From Nostoc sp. XA010 (GTDB lineage: Bacteria; Cyanobacteriota; Cyanobacteriia; Cyanobacteriales; Nostocaceae), in assembly GCF_020829625.1 (NCBI RefSeq), contig NZ_JAIVFX010000009.1:124001-188000 (forward strand): 64,000 nt of DNA. The letters are read 5' to 3'. The position numbers and the translations under genes are program-made. Under the pieces are notes generated by a model, which searched no databases, was not told the origin of the DNA, and saw only the letters and a program-made list of their open reading frames with translations. Of the stretch, positions 18,822 to 27,501 are shown piece by piece; within the stretch, counting starts at the first letter, position 1; each line of letters starts with the position of its first letter.

Positions 18822-19556
18822 GTGGAACTAAATGGTAAACAGCCTGAATCTAACCCTGCTAAAGATATCCTTCTATCTCACTGGACAGATGACCGCAGAA
18901 CAATATACCTCTGGTTACACGAAGAGGCTCCTTCTCTAGCAGAACTTTATGAAAGTGCAGTGCGTTTAATATTTGAAATACATATTCCCGGTAGAGTTAG
19001 GCTTGTTAGTCACTGTGTCCGGGAGATTTGCAACCGATTAGTTTTTGTTAAAGTTGGCAAAAAAAGTGGTGGTAGGCTTAATTATGTAGACCGAATAAGT
19101 CAACTTACTACACTCTGGAAACGAAAGGGTTTCTCCATAGATGGAATACTTCCAGAATCGGGAATTAATTCTCAAGCTAGTTTCCCTTCTTCTTCTCCAG
19201 ACATCACCATACCTCGCGATCTATTTTTTGAAATTACTAACATAATTAAAGAACACGAAGAAACAAGTTTCCAAATAGATGAAAGAGTACAGCTTTTTTT
19301 TGTAGAGTGTGTTCCTGAAAATCAATTGTACCAAAACTCACTACTTCCTCTAGTTAACCAATGGAAAAACTTTACAACTTGGTTTGTGGGAAAAGCACAT
19401 GATAACGGGACAGTTGATGCAGATTACAATGAGGAACGTCTCCTTTATCACTTTCAATTATTCGAGCAGGTTTTGAGTACACTAGCTCAAAGTTTTTATA
19501 ACACTACAGATGAAATCGATGACATCCTGGAAGAAGCCAACTCCTCAACAGCTTGA
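18822..19556 (+). CDS. Unrecognised protein, first gene of two-gene module
   Basis: A 244-residue soluble protein beginning at GTG 18822 (MELNGKQPESNPAKDI). I do not recognise a named family. It is predicted mainly helical, with a striking block RLIFEIHIPGRVRLVSHCVR followed by EICNRLVFVK (about residues 48-77), then a Lys/Arg-rich linker and an acidic C-terminus (TDEIDDILEEANSSTA). There is no signal peptide, membrane segment, P-loop or obvious nuclease motif. Its last 47 bases overlap the next gene, so the products are probably made together and may form a complex. A RelE-type toxin pair lies downstream, which gives the block an accessory, defence-like flavour; this is inference. Confidence 0.75.
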   Translation: MELNGKQPESNPAKDILLSHWTDDRRTIYLWLHEEAPSLAELYESAVRLIFEIHIPGRVRLVSHCVREICNRLVFVKVGKKSGGRLNYVDRISQLTTLWKRKGFSIDGILPESGINSQASFPSSSPDITIPRDLFFEITNIIKEHEETSFQIDERVQLFFVECVPENQLYQNSLLPLVNQWKNFTTWFVGKAHDNGTVDADYNEERLLYHFQLFEQVLSTLAQSFYNTTDEIDDILEEANSSTA

Positions 19557-22476
19557 TAAAGCCATCGCAAAGCTGATTCATCCCCAGCAACGCATTTATT
19601 TTTTCAATCATCTGCAAAATCCAGAGTGGATTGAGCCATTAAAAAACAAAGGGTTCTTCCAAAATCCTCCACAAATTATTGAAAATACTAGTCAAGGCAC
19701 TGTAAGGTTTCCTATGTGGCCTGAGTCTCGCTATTTGGCACAGATGACTAAACACAAGCCAAGGGAAGTTCTAAAAATCGCGCTTCAAATAAAAAGTAAT
19801 AATCCCTGTGTTCATGAAGACTTTGTTGATGCAGCACTTCAGATGCCCTCACAAGAAGCAGGGCAATTAGTTCCTAAAGTTAAAACCTGGATAGAAGAAT
19901 CACTATACTCATCATCTCTACTTCCAGAGAAAGTTGCTGCTCTCATAGTGCATCTTGCTAAAGGGGGTAAGATTAACAAAGCATTAGAACTGGCTCGAAT
20001 ATTACTTGCTGTTAAGAAAGACTTTAGTTTAAACAATCAAGAAGAAGGTAGCACCAGAGTTTATCTTCCCTCACCAAAACCACAAATACGCTTTGATAAC
20101 TGGCATTATGAACAAATTATTAAAAACAATGTACCGGAATTAGTGAAAGTAGCAGGTAAAAACAAACTAGATGTTTTTAAAATGTTAGCTTTTCTGCTAT
20201 TTGATGCAGTTCAGTTTTCCCACCGTGATGAAGAAATTCAACAACTGCAAGAAAACTCACTTATCTGGGAGGATGGCTCACGTTACTGGCGATACGCTAT
20301 TGAGGAACATCCTAGAAATTACTCGCATGATGAAATTAGAGAAATTTTAGTAGAAGCAGTAAGGGATTCAGCAGAGCGGATTTTAGAAGACGATAAGACT
20401 AAAATAGGAAATATAGTTTCGGAGTTAGAGAAGCGACACTGGCGAATTTTTCACCGGATTGCACTTTACCTGATTCGTAAGTTTTCAGAAGTAGACCGAG
20501 ATTTACTTATTAAAAAATTGGCTGAACGTGAGCGTTTTACAGATAGTAGTTCTTACGAAGACTATGAGTACGCACACTTACTAAAAGAGAATTTTGCTCA
20601 ACTGCCGATAGAGAAACAAGAGCAAATTCTAAGTTGGATTGACAATCCTGAACTTGACTTGAATTGGCAAGAAGATCAAGAGAGAAAAGCTGAATGGGTT
20701 AAATATTGGCAATGGCACAAACTTACAATAATAAAAGATAGTCTTTCAATATATTGGCGTGAACGCTATGATGATTTAGTTAATAAATTTGGCAAGGAGC
20801 TTGAACTTTCAGATATTGTTTCTGGAGGTGTAGGTGAGTTTAGAGTGTCAGGTGTTGGAAGTCCAAAAACTGACTTAGAATTAGAATCTATGAATATTGA
20901 GGAGTTAGTTGCCTTTCTTAGAACATGGGAGCCAAATTCTACAGATCCCTTTGAAGAACCATCACGCTCAGGGCTAGGATCTGCTCTGGCAAGACTGGCT
21001 GAAAAAAGTCCTGAACGTTATGCACAGGGATCTGCTCAATTTCAAGGTCTACACGCAAGATATATATCGAATTTGCTTAGAGGTCTGTGTCAAGCTTTAA
21101 ATAATCAATCAAGACAACAGCAAGAAATAAGAGAATTTGATTGGATATCTGTTCTAAGTATCTGCAATTGGTTAGCAGAGAAATCTGAAGGATTGAAGAA
21201 ATCTCAGACAATTTATAAGGAACCCAGCAGCAATTGGCTCGAACCTTGCCGAACAGTGGTAGACTTGCTTGGAGTCGGACTGAATCTTGATACAATAGCA
21301 ATTCAGTTTAATTTTCGTAATCAGGTTTGGAACATCCTCAGACTTTTAACTCAACATCCAGACCCCACACCAGAAAGAGAAATGGGCTACCATAGCTCAA
21401 ATAATAGTTATAGTGAACTCGCAATTAATACTGTTCGCGGGGAAGCAATGCACACAGTTGTTCGCTATGCCCTCTGGATTCGTCGCCACTTTGAGCAAAT
21501 ACCTGAGAGTGAAGAGCATTTGCAACGAGGTTTTGATGAAATGCCAGAAGTACGGCAGGTACTTGATGAACATCTTAACCCAGATATAGAGCAATCTTTA
21601 GCAATACGCTCAGTTTATGGTCAGTGGTTTCCTTGGCTGGCTTTACTAGATCCGCTATGGGCAAATCAAAGCATAGGAAAAATATTTCCACAGGATGAAA
21701 CTTTCAGCAATCTGCGACGTGCTGCTTGGGAAAGCTACATTAATTTTTCTGATATTTATAACAATGTTTTTGATTTACTACATGAGGAATACCGCTATGC
21801 AGTTGAACAGATCGATCCCACCTCGATTGAACGACAAAAACTGACACATACTGATGAAGGTCTTGCCCAGCATTTGATGACTCTCTACTGGCGTGGGAAG
21901 CTGAATTTGGATGAGCCAGGAGCATTGGCAAGGTTTTTTGAGTTAGCTTCTGATACGTTACGTGGCTATGCTCTCGAATTTGTGGGGAGAAGTCTTAATA
22001 GGACAGAAAATGAGATAGATTCAGAAATACTTAATAGTCTCCAATTGCTCTGGAAAAAGCGTTTGGAAACAGCACGTAATTCTACCGAACGTAGTTCCTA
22101 TGCCACTGAACTTGCTGCTTTTGGCTGGTGGTTCGGTTCTGGGAAATTTGATGACACTTGGGCTATTGCACAGATTAAACAGATTCTTGAATTAACTGGT
22201 AAAGTAGACCCTGACTTTTTGCTGCTCGAACGTCTAGCGGTACTTGTTGATACGATGCCAGAATCATCTGTCGAGTGCCTTGAATTGCTCATTAAAAATG
22301 ATAAGTCTGGTTGGAGTATCTACGGTTGGCAGAATGAAACTAAAGCTATCCTCAGTAAAGCTATTCAAAGCACCAGTAGCCAAGCAATAAAAACTGCTGA
22401 AAATATTATTCAAGATTTGGGCAAACGCGGACACTGGGAATATCGGAATTTACTTCCTCCTTCTGGAAGCAAATAA
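19510..22476 (+). CDS. Large alpha-helical protein, second gene of two-gene module
   Basis: A 988-residue soluble protein, unrecognised. Starts possible are ATG 19510 and ATG 19519 (MTSWKKPTPQQLDK), both inside the preceding gene. The N-terminus has PQQRIYFFNHLQNPEWIEPL, then GFFQNPPQI and VRFPMWPESRYLAQM, a compact segment followed by hundreds of residues that look like an alpha-solenoid of HEAT/TPR-like helix pairs rich in Trp, Glu and Leu. No Walker, protease, nuclease or DNA-binding motif was seen; short GSGKF near residue 875 is not a P-loop. Composition suggests a scaffold or sensor, like helical arms of STAND-type proteins but without their ATPase. It could work with the 244-residue partner. 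No membrane segment. Confidence 0.75.
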   Translation: MKSMTSWKKPTPQQLDKAIAKLIHPQQRIYFFNHLQNPEWIEPLKNKGFFQNPPQIIENTSQGTVRFPMWPESRYLAQMTKHKPREVLKIALQIKSNNPCVHEDFVDAALQMPSQEAGQLVPKVKTWIEESLYSSSLLPEKVAALIVHLAKGGKINKALELARILLAVKKDFSLNNQEEGSTRVYLPSPKPQIRFDNWHYEQIIKNNVPELVKVAGKNKLDVFKMLAFLLFDAVQFSHRDEEIQQLQENSLIWEDGSRYWRYAIEEHPRNYSHDEIREILVEAVRDSAERILEDDKTKIGNIVSELEKRHWRIFHRIALYLIRKFSEVDRDLLIKKLAERERFTDSSSYEDYEYAHLLKENFAQLPIEKQEQILSWIDNPELDLNWQEDQERKAEWVKYWQWHKLTIIKDSLSIYWRERYDDLVNKFGKELELSDIVSGGVGEFRVSGVGSPKTDLELESMNIEELVAFLRTWEPNSTDPFEEPSRSGLGSALARLAEKSPERYAQGSAQFQGLHARYISNLLRGLCQALNNQSRQQQEIREFDWISVLSICNWLAEKSEGLKKSQTIYKEPSSNWLEPCRTVVDLLGVGLNLDTIAIQFNFRNQVWNILRLLTQHPDPTPEREMGYHSSNNSYSELAINTVRGEAMHTVVRYALWIRRHFEQIPESEEHLQRGFDEMPEVRQVLDEHLNPDIEQSLAIRSVYGQWFPWLALLDPLWANQSIGKIFPQDETFSNLRRAAWESYINFSDIYNNVFDLLHEEYRYAVEQIDPTSIERQKLTHTDEGLAQHLMTLYWRGKLNLDEPGALARFFELASDTLRGYALEFVGRSLNRTENEIDSEILNSLQLLWKKRLETARNSTERSSYATELAAFGWWFGSGKFDDTWAIAQIKQILELTGKVDPDFLLLERLAVLVDTMPESSVECLELLIKNDKSGWSIYGWQNETKAILSKAIQSTSSQAIKTAENIIQDLGKRGHWEYRNLLPPSGSK

Positions 22477-22674
22477 CCCTATTCCGTCAAAGTGGATAGT
22501 AAGTAAATCATCCAGCGATCGCTAATCGCTGCTTCTGCCCTCCAAAAACATTTGCCGCGACTGTGCTATGTCATAAGTTTTGCCAAAATTGCCCAAATCT
22601 AAGAAACTGAGGCTTTGGATTTAAAGATTAAAATAGAGTTAGTAAAGGTAGGATTTACTTGATTAGGAGGTTCT

Positions 22675-22905
22675 ATGATGACTTTACAAGAAATTATTAA
22701 TTCTATTGAAAGTTTGCCCACAGAAGATCGAGAGTATTTATTTGAGTTTCTTCGCCAGCAACGAATTGAGAATCGGCGGGTTGAAATTTTGGCTAATGCT
22801 CAGGAAGTGATGCAGGCTTTTAAGGATGGGACAGCTCATAGGGGAAGCGTTGATGATTTGATCGCTGATTTACTAGGAGATGATGATGGAAGTTGTCTGG
22901 AGTAG
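22675..22905 (+). CDS. Antitoxin-like protein of a type II TA pair
   Basis: A 76-residue acidic protein (TLQEIINSIESLPTEDREYL at the start, then FEFLRQQRIENRR). It matches the small cyanobacterial antitoxins that precede RelE/YafQ-like toxins, with LPxEDR helices and an acidic C-terminus (LLGDDDGSCLE) for toxin binding. AGGAGG at 22665-22670 is a strong ribosome-binding site serving ATG 22675 or 22678. The stop lies 26 bases inside the toxin gene, so translation is coupled. Pairs of this type normally repress their own promoter. Confidence 0.8.
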   Translation: MMTLQEIINSIESLPTEDREYLFEFLRQQRIENRRVEILANAQEVMQAFKDGTAHRGSVDDLIADLLGDDDGSCLE

Positions 22906-23167
22906 TGGATTTAAGCGATCTTTTAGGAAGATTACAAAGAAAAACCCGCAATTAAAGAATCAAATTGTTAAGGTATTAAGGCTTTTGGCAGATGATCCAT
23001 TTACACCGTCTTTGAAGCCTCATAAGTTAACAGGAAATTTAGCGGGGTTGTGGTCTTGTTCTGTTACTTATGATTGTAGAATTATCTTTAATTTATCTGA
23101 GGATGAAAAATTGTTAGAAATGGTTATTTTATTGATTGATATTGGCAGCCATGATGAAGTTTATTAA
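22880..23167 (+). CDS. RelE/YafQ-type mRNA interferase toxin
   Basis: A 95-residue toxin-like protein with the RelE fold signature: basic N-terminal helix (SSGFKRSFRKITKKNPQLK), helix QIVKVLRLLADDPFTPSLKP, HKLTGNLAGLWSCSVTYDCR, and IIFNLSEDEKLLEMVILLIDIGSHDEVY. The DCRIIF strand with catalytic Arg and the terminal GxHDEVY are typical of the YafQ-like branch. Three successive ATG codons (22880, 22883, 22886) can start it. Family members cut mRNA in the ribosome; here the gene looks intact. Confidence 0.88.
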   Translation: MMMEVVWSSGFKRSFRKITKKNPQLKNQIVKVLRLLADDPFTPSLKPHKLTGNLAGLWSCSVTYDCRIIFNLSEDEKLLEMVILLIDIGSHDEVY

Positions 23168-23286
23168 ATTGTCAAATAGAGGCTGAAGCTTGGGATTTAG
23201 AGATTAAAATTCTCTATCCCTAACTGCTCAATAGCTAAACTAAGCGATGTCTCACGACAAGAAGCAAAGCGTCAACGCAGACAAAA

Positions 23287-23315
23287 AAATAGCACATCCT
23301 CAAAGATGGCTATTT
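23287..23315 (-). terminator. Intrinsic terminator for the SSB-like gene
   Basis: On the minus strand the hairpin AAATAGCCATC...ATGTGCTATTT (arms 23287-23293 and 23309-23315, one internal bulge) is followed by a run of seven T (23283-23289 on the plus strand as A). It lies about 65 bases after the stop of the minus-strand SSB-like gene. Confidence 0.65.
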
Positions 23316-23378
23316 CTAAAATTATTTAATCGTAATGCTTTTTGCTAAGTATGTAAGCAAATTGAATACACACCAACT

Positions 23379-23948
23379 TTAGAACGGAATATCATCTGGA
23401 TCTGGTTCTTCCGCTTTCACTGCTGGATAAGTGGTTCGCTCATAATTTGTGGGTTGGGGTACGGGTTCGTAAGTTTTCGCTTGGGGAGCAGCGCCAACAG
23501 GATTTGTAGCCGGGGTAGGCGCTGGACGTGGTGAATCGTAACTGGGAACGTCTTTCGGTGCAGGACGAGATGCTGCTGGTTGTCGTGGAGCGGTTTCAGT
23601 GAATGATGGAGTTACGGTTGCTGAGGGTAATGGATCAGTATTAAAACTACCTCCAACAGGTTGAATTTGTTGCACCGTCAATTCAGCGCGTTTCTCTTTA
23701 AAACCTTCCATCGGAACAGTATTCATGCCTAAACGCCCTACCAGGATGACGCGATCGCCTTGGTGGTAGTTTTGCTGAATTTCTGTCGCTAAATTCCCCC
23801 AACCAACAACTTTCAGGGTTGCTGGCGGATCTTCTGGTTTCTGGGAATTGGGAAACTGCACCAGCATTTCCGTGACTCCCAGATTATCGGCTGTATAGCG
23901 GAGTTGCGGCTCGTTAATAATTTCCGCCATCAAAACGCAGCTGTTCAT
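23379..23948 (-). CDS. Single-stranded DNA-binding protein (SSB-like)
   Basis: A 189-residue OB-fold protein. Residues 1-105 form the OB domain (MNSCVLMAEIINEPQLRYT, LKVVGWGNLATEIQ, GDRVILVGRLGMNT). A Pro/Thr-rich linker follows, ending in the acidic tip EPDPDDIPF, the DDxPF peptide by which SSBs recruit repair and replication partners. I chose ATG 23948 because GGAGT lies about nine bases upstream; an open frame to 23984 lacks a site. Its OB domain is more divergent than the main bacterial SSB, so it is probably the second, cyanobacterium-specific paralogue. A terminator at 23287-23315 follows. Confidence 0.88.
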   Translation of the reverse strand: MNSCVLMAEIINEPQLRYTADNLGVTEMLVQFPNSQKPEDPPATLKVVGWGNLATEIQQNYHQGDRVILVGRLGMNTVPMEGFKEKRAELTVQQIQPVGGSFNTDPLPSATVTPSFTETAPRQPAASRPAPKDVPSYDSPRPAPTPATNPVGAAPQAKTYEPVPQPTNYERTTYPAVKAEEPDPDDIPF

Positions 23949-24243
23949 TAAAATTACTCCTGACTGCAAAAAGTACTGATTCAAAAAGAGAAGGTTTTTC
24001 TATGTAGTGGCAATTAATATCTAGATAGGTCTAATCTTTTGCATTTTTTAATAATGTTTGAACAAATTTCCTAGATCCGCTTTGAGTTTTTAGTTATTTC
24101 TAGCATAAAAGCCAAGCGATCGCTTTGAACAGCATTAAATATGCCGCCCGCCACCCTCGCCTGACTAAATGAGCATTGAATTCTGTCTGGAGTAGTATAA
24201 TTGTACCACCCATTGATTAAATAGAAAAAATTTTTGCCAAAAA

Positions 24244-25506
24244 TTAAGTCTTGACGTGAACTGGAAAAACACCCAAGGCAATCAACCTGGCTGGAAGGTC
24301 ACGCAAGATGGGTAAGCGCAAAAACGCAGGTGGTACAAAGGTGCGATTTGAGGCGAGAACTGGGGCAAATATCCGCTTTTGGATAAAAGTTTGAAACGCC
24401 TGAATGATGCGTGTGGGCAACTCGCGTTGACGCTGTACTTTTGCTAAATCGCTAAGTTGTACTTGTCCGTTTTTGAGCGGTTTGCTGAGTACATTCGCTG
24501 TGACGACGGCATCTTGAATCGCGTAGTTAATGCCAACTCCACCAACGGGGGACATTATATGTGCAGCATCACCAATGAGTAGCAAACCTGGACGATACCA
24601 GCGTTTGACGCGGCTGGACTCCACTGAAAGAAAAGCTATTTGTGACCATTCATGTAAATTTTGGATGCGTTGCTGGAATTCTGGCACTACTTCGACAACA
24701 GATTTTTTTAATTCCTCCAAACCCGCAGCCCGCAGTTGTTGATAGCCTCCTTTAGAAATAACATAGGCAACTTGCCACTCATCACCACGGTCAAGCATGG
24801 CAATGATTTTACCTTTACCAAAGCGCCCCATTCCCCCCTCTGGGTCTTCTGGCTGACGGGGTAGGCGGAACCAGAGGACATCCATTGGTGGCGAGGTTTC
24901 GATTGACTCAAACTCACCCAAGTGGCGCAAACGTGAGTGGCGACCATCTGCACCAACTGTCACTATTGCCCGGATTTCATGCCAACCACCGCCTCCCCGA
25001 TACCGGACACCTTGAGTTACGCCATTTTCCGTAATTAATTCCTGTACATTTGCACCCATCACCAGATGGAAATTAGGATATTTTTGCGCTTCTTGCGTGA
25101 TGAACTCCAGGAATTTTACCTGGGGAAGCATTGTAATGTAGGGGTAATGGGTTTTCAGATGACTAAAATCTGCCAATGTGACAGTATCTTGAGGAGTTTT
25201 AAACCTAATTTGGCGCATTTTGGCATGGGGGAGTTCTAGCAAGCGATCGCTAAGTCCCAATTCTTCCATAATTTCCATCACCGACGGATGAATTGTATCG
25301 CCGCGAAAGTCACGGTCAAAATCTTTGTGTGCTTCCAGCAGCATCACCGAAATGCCTTGACGCGCTAACAACAGCGCCAAGACTGCTCCTGCTGGCCCCC
25401 CACCCACAATGCAACAATCTGTGGTTTGTCTGTCTACAATGTCATGCACAGGGTTAATTACTTGGGTCTTGAGAAAGATTTTTAGGTACATCGGTAGTCT
25501 TGACAC
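24244..25506 (-). CDS. FAD-dependent monooxygenase (UbiH/PHBH fold)
   Basis: A 420-residue flavoprotein of the aromatic-ring hydroxylase family. The FAD-binding Rossmann loop is DCCIVGGGPAGAVLALLLAR (about residues 30-49), the second FAD motif is GADGRHSRLRHLG, and the third is LLIGDAAHIMSPVGGVGINY. RGDTIHPSVMEIMEELGL matches the substrate-pocket region of the family. Substrate unknown; these enzymes hydroxylate quinone precursors, phenols or antibiotics using NAD(P)H and O2. Start uncertain: ATG 25506 or ATG 25491. Immediately upstream is the hairpin end of a decayed IS200/IS605-like segment, so the native promoter may have been replaced. Confidence 0.88.
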   Translation of the reverse strand: MSRLPMYLKIFLKTQVINPVHDIVDRQTTDCCIVGGGPAGAVLALLLARQGISVMLLEAHKDFDRDFRGDTIHPSVMEIMEELGLSDRLLELPHAKMRQIRFKTPQDTVTLADFSHLKTHYPYITMLPQVKFLEFITQEAQKYPNFHLVMGANVQELITENGVTQGVRYRGGGGWHEIRAIVTVGADGRHSRLRHLGEFESIETSPPMDVLWFRLPRQPEDPEGGMGRFGKGKIIAMLDRGDEWQVAYVISKGGYQQLRAAGLEELKKSVVEVVPEFQQRIQNLHEWSQIAFLSVESSRVKRWYRPGLLLIGDAAHIMSPVGGVGINYAIQDAVVTANVLSKPLKNGQVQLSDLAKVQRQRELPTRIIQAFQTFIQKRIFAPVLASNRTFVPPAFLRLPILRDLPARLIALGVFPVHVKT

Positions 25507-25880
25507 TCTCCGCGTCTAAAGATGCGGAGATTCTTGGTTCAACGAGTCCACTTAAGACTAGACCCCTTGCGGCATCTAACCCAGAGGTGGTTCTCTCCAC
25601 AAGCTTTAACTTTCGGTATGCCCTACCGTAGTTGGATTACTCCAAAATTTGTTTTTTTGTTTAATGCTGGTCGTCTAGCCCCCATGAAGATTTTACCTAT
25701 TCCTGGGTAGGAACTAGAACTATGGAATAGAACCTTATATCTTCAATTGTCAAGGTGCAGCGTTAACCGTTTAGGTTACTGGGTTTTTAGATAGGTTAAT
25801 TACCCTTACCTGTTAAAGATAAGTATAGCACTAAATCAAGCGCGGGATTTATCCCCCTCGCAGCTTTCATCCCCAACTTA
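25507..25880. mobile_element. Probable IS200/IS605-like remnant (no transposase left)
   Basis: Begins with a hairpin CTCCGC-GTCTAAAGAT-GCGGAG (about 25509-25530) of the kind found at the right end of cyanobacterial IS200/IS605 elements, just after TGACACT. The following text (ACCCCTTGCGG, CTCTCCACAAGCTTTAACTT, CGCGGGATTTATCCCCCTCG, CTTTCATCCCCAAC) resembles, from memory, the non-coding ends of tnpB-bearing elements in Nostoc genomes. There is no tnpA or tnpB frame; the one open frame (25522-25710) looks meaningless. It is either a decayed element or a non-autonomous derivative. Confidence 0.45.
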
Positions 25881-25887
25881 AAAGACG

Positions 25888-25924
25888 TTGAAACCTAAAA
25901 ACACAAAAAGTTTTTAGGTTTCAA
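25888..25924. repeat. Perfect 15-bp stem hairpin
   Basis: Arms TTGAAACCTAAAAAC (25888-25902) and GTTTTTAGGTTTCAA (25910-25924) with a 7-base loop ACAAAAA. A perfect stem this long in a non-coding region next to an element remnant suggests a mobile-element end or a structured transcript. Confidence 0.8.
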
Positions 25925-26064
25925 TTTCGAGGTTTTTAGCCAACATTCTTATAACAACACCTTCTGATAGCCTTAAAATTCAGGGTAGTTTGCTTGTGAT
26001 GGTGCAAGCTGTTTTTTTTACTTTTCGTATTTACATAGAACGTGTATTATGATTGGCGCTAAAC

Positions 26065-26150
26065 TGTCATTGGTCATTAGTCATTAGTCATTAGTCCAAT
26101 GCCCCATGCTTAATGCCCAATGCCCCATGCCCAATCCCCAATGACAATAA
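26065..26150. repeat. STRR tract (TCATTAG / CCCAATG heptamers)
   Basis: Tandem TCATTAGTCATTAGTCATTAG followed by heptamer-like CCCCATG/CCCAATG units, ending 11 bases before the MalK-type gene. It therefore lies in that gene's promoter and leader. Confidence 0.85.
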
Positions 26151-26160
26151 TTAATTAGTT

Positions 26161-27501
26161 GTGTCCCAAGTTATTTTAGAAAACGTTTATAAAAGTTTTT
26201 CCTCGCGTAAAGCGGAAAGTGTGACCTCAGAAAACCAATCTTCTCTCACGTCTGGCGAGAAAACTGATGCAGCGCAAGAACGTGCCGGAAGTGTTAACGT
26301 CTTGCGGCGAATTAACCTGACGATCGCAGATGGCGAGTTTATGGTGCTGGTAGGCCCTTCTGGTTGTGGTAAAAGCACTCTGCTGCGCTTAATCGCCGGT
26401 TTGGAAGCGATGACTGGCGGTAATATCTGGATAGGCGATCGCTTAATCAATGACCTACCACCCAAAGAACGCGATATCGCAATGGTGTTTCAAAATTACG
26501 CCCTTTATCCCCATATGACGGTGTACGACAACATCGCCTTTGGGCTGCGTCGCCGTTTTGGGAAAGCAGGGGGAGCAGGGGAAGCAGGGGAAGCAGGGGA
26601 AGCAGGGGGAGAAATTACTCCCTCATCTCTTTATCTTCGGACGTGGACAGAAAATCTCTTCGTGGGTGCAACCAGAAAGTTACCTAAAGGACTTCGCTAC
26701 ATTTCTGATAAAGAACGGGCGGTGGATCAGCAGGTGCGTAGTGTTGCCCAACTGTTGCAAATCGAAACATTGCTGAATCGCTTACCCAAACAGCTATCTG
26801 GGGGACAAAGACAACGGGTTGCATTGGGACGAGCGATCGCGCGTGACCCCCAAGTATTCTTAATGGATGAACCGCTTTCTAACTTAGATGCCAAACTGCG
26901 GGCAGAAACCCGCGCTCAAATTGTCAAATTACAGCGCCAATTGGGGACAACGACAATTTACGTTACCCACGATCAAACAGAAGCGATGACAATGGGCGAT
27001 CGCATTGCGATTATGTCTGAGGGTAAAATTCAGCAAGTTGCTTCTCCCTTAGAACTTTACAACCGCCCAGCCAATCTTTTTGTAGCAGAGTTCATTGGTT
27101 CACCACCGATGAATTTTATTCCTGTTAAATTTCATGCCCCACAGTTGATTACTCATTCCCGGTTGCGTTTCACCCTTCCAGAAGTTTGGGGAAAAGCTTT
27201 ACAAAAATATGATGGGAAAACTCTAATTTTAGGCATTCGCCCAGAACACTTGAACTTGAGTATGCCTGCTACCAAAAATATACCAGTGCAAGTAGATTTG
27301 GTAGAGAATCTCGGCAACGATTCGTTTCTGGCAGTTAAGATTGCCGAACCGGGATCTCAACCTGCTACTACCAATTACTTACAAGTGCGAATACCACCAG
27401 ACCGATTTGTACAACCTGGTGAACAACTATGGTTATCGCTAACTCCAGAGAAAATTCACTTTTTTGACCCGGAAACTGAGCTAGCAATATTTCCCTTGTA
27501 G
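26161..27501 (+). CDS. MalK/UgpC-type ABC transporter ATPase with in-frame STRR
   Basis: A 446-residue sugar-type ABC ATPase starting at GTG 26161. Walker A is GPSGCGKST (about 65-73), Q-loop VFQNYALYPHMTVYDNIAFG, signature LSGGQRQRVALGRA, Walker B QVFLMDEPLSNLD, switch His VTHDQTEAMTMGDR. The C-terminal TOBE/OB region (IGSPPMNFIPV, LGIRPEHLNLS) is present, as in MalK, which often powers several importers. Two insertions are notable: about 25 residues after KSF at the N-terminus, and a G-rich STRR read as FGKAGGAGEAGEAGEAGGEI just after the Q-loop helix (26561-26612), followed by some 40 unusual residues. The flanking motifs are intact, so the protein may still work. No permease is adjacent; the substrate is open (sugar, glucosylglycerol or glycerol phosphate). 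Confidence 0.92.
   Translation: MSQVILENVYKSFSSRKAESVTSENQSSLTSGEKTDAAQERAGSVNVLRRINLTIADGEFMVLVGPSGCGKSTLLRLIAGLEAMTGGNIWIGDRLINDLPPKERDIAMVFQNYALYPHMTVYDNIAFGLRRRFGKAGGAGEAGEAGEAGGEITPSSLYLRTWTENLFVGATRKLPKGLRYISDKERAVDQQVRSVAQLLQIETLLNRLPKQLSGGQRQRVALGRAIARDPQVFLMDEPLSNLDAKLRAETRAQIVKLQRQLGTTTIYVTHDQTEAMTMGDRIAIMSEGKIQQVASPLELYNRPANLFVAEFIGSPPMNFIPVKFHAPQLITHSRLRFTLPEVWGKALQKYDGKTLILGIRPEHLNLSMPATKNIPVQVDLVENLGNDSFLAVKIAEPGSQPATTNYLQVRIPPDRFVQPGEQLWLSLTPEKIHFFDPETELAIFPL
26561..26612. repeat. G-rich STRR in the MalK-type gene
   Basis: Five tandem units of GGGGAAGCA/GGGGGAGCA, nine bases each, read in frame as repeated Gly-Glu-Ala. Because the unit length is a multiple of three, changes in copy number keep the frame. 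Confidence 0.9.

Noticed and set aside
25522..25710. 62-codon frame inside the IS-like remnant
   Set aside because: Residues do not resemble TnpA or TnpB; the segment is better explained by structured non-coding element ends.
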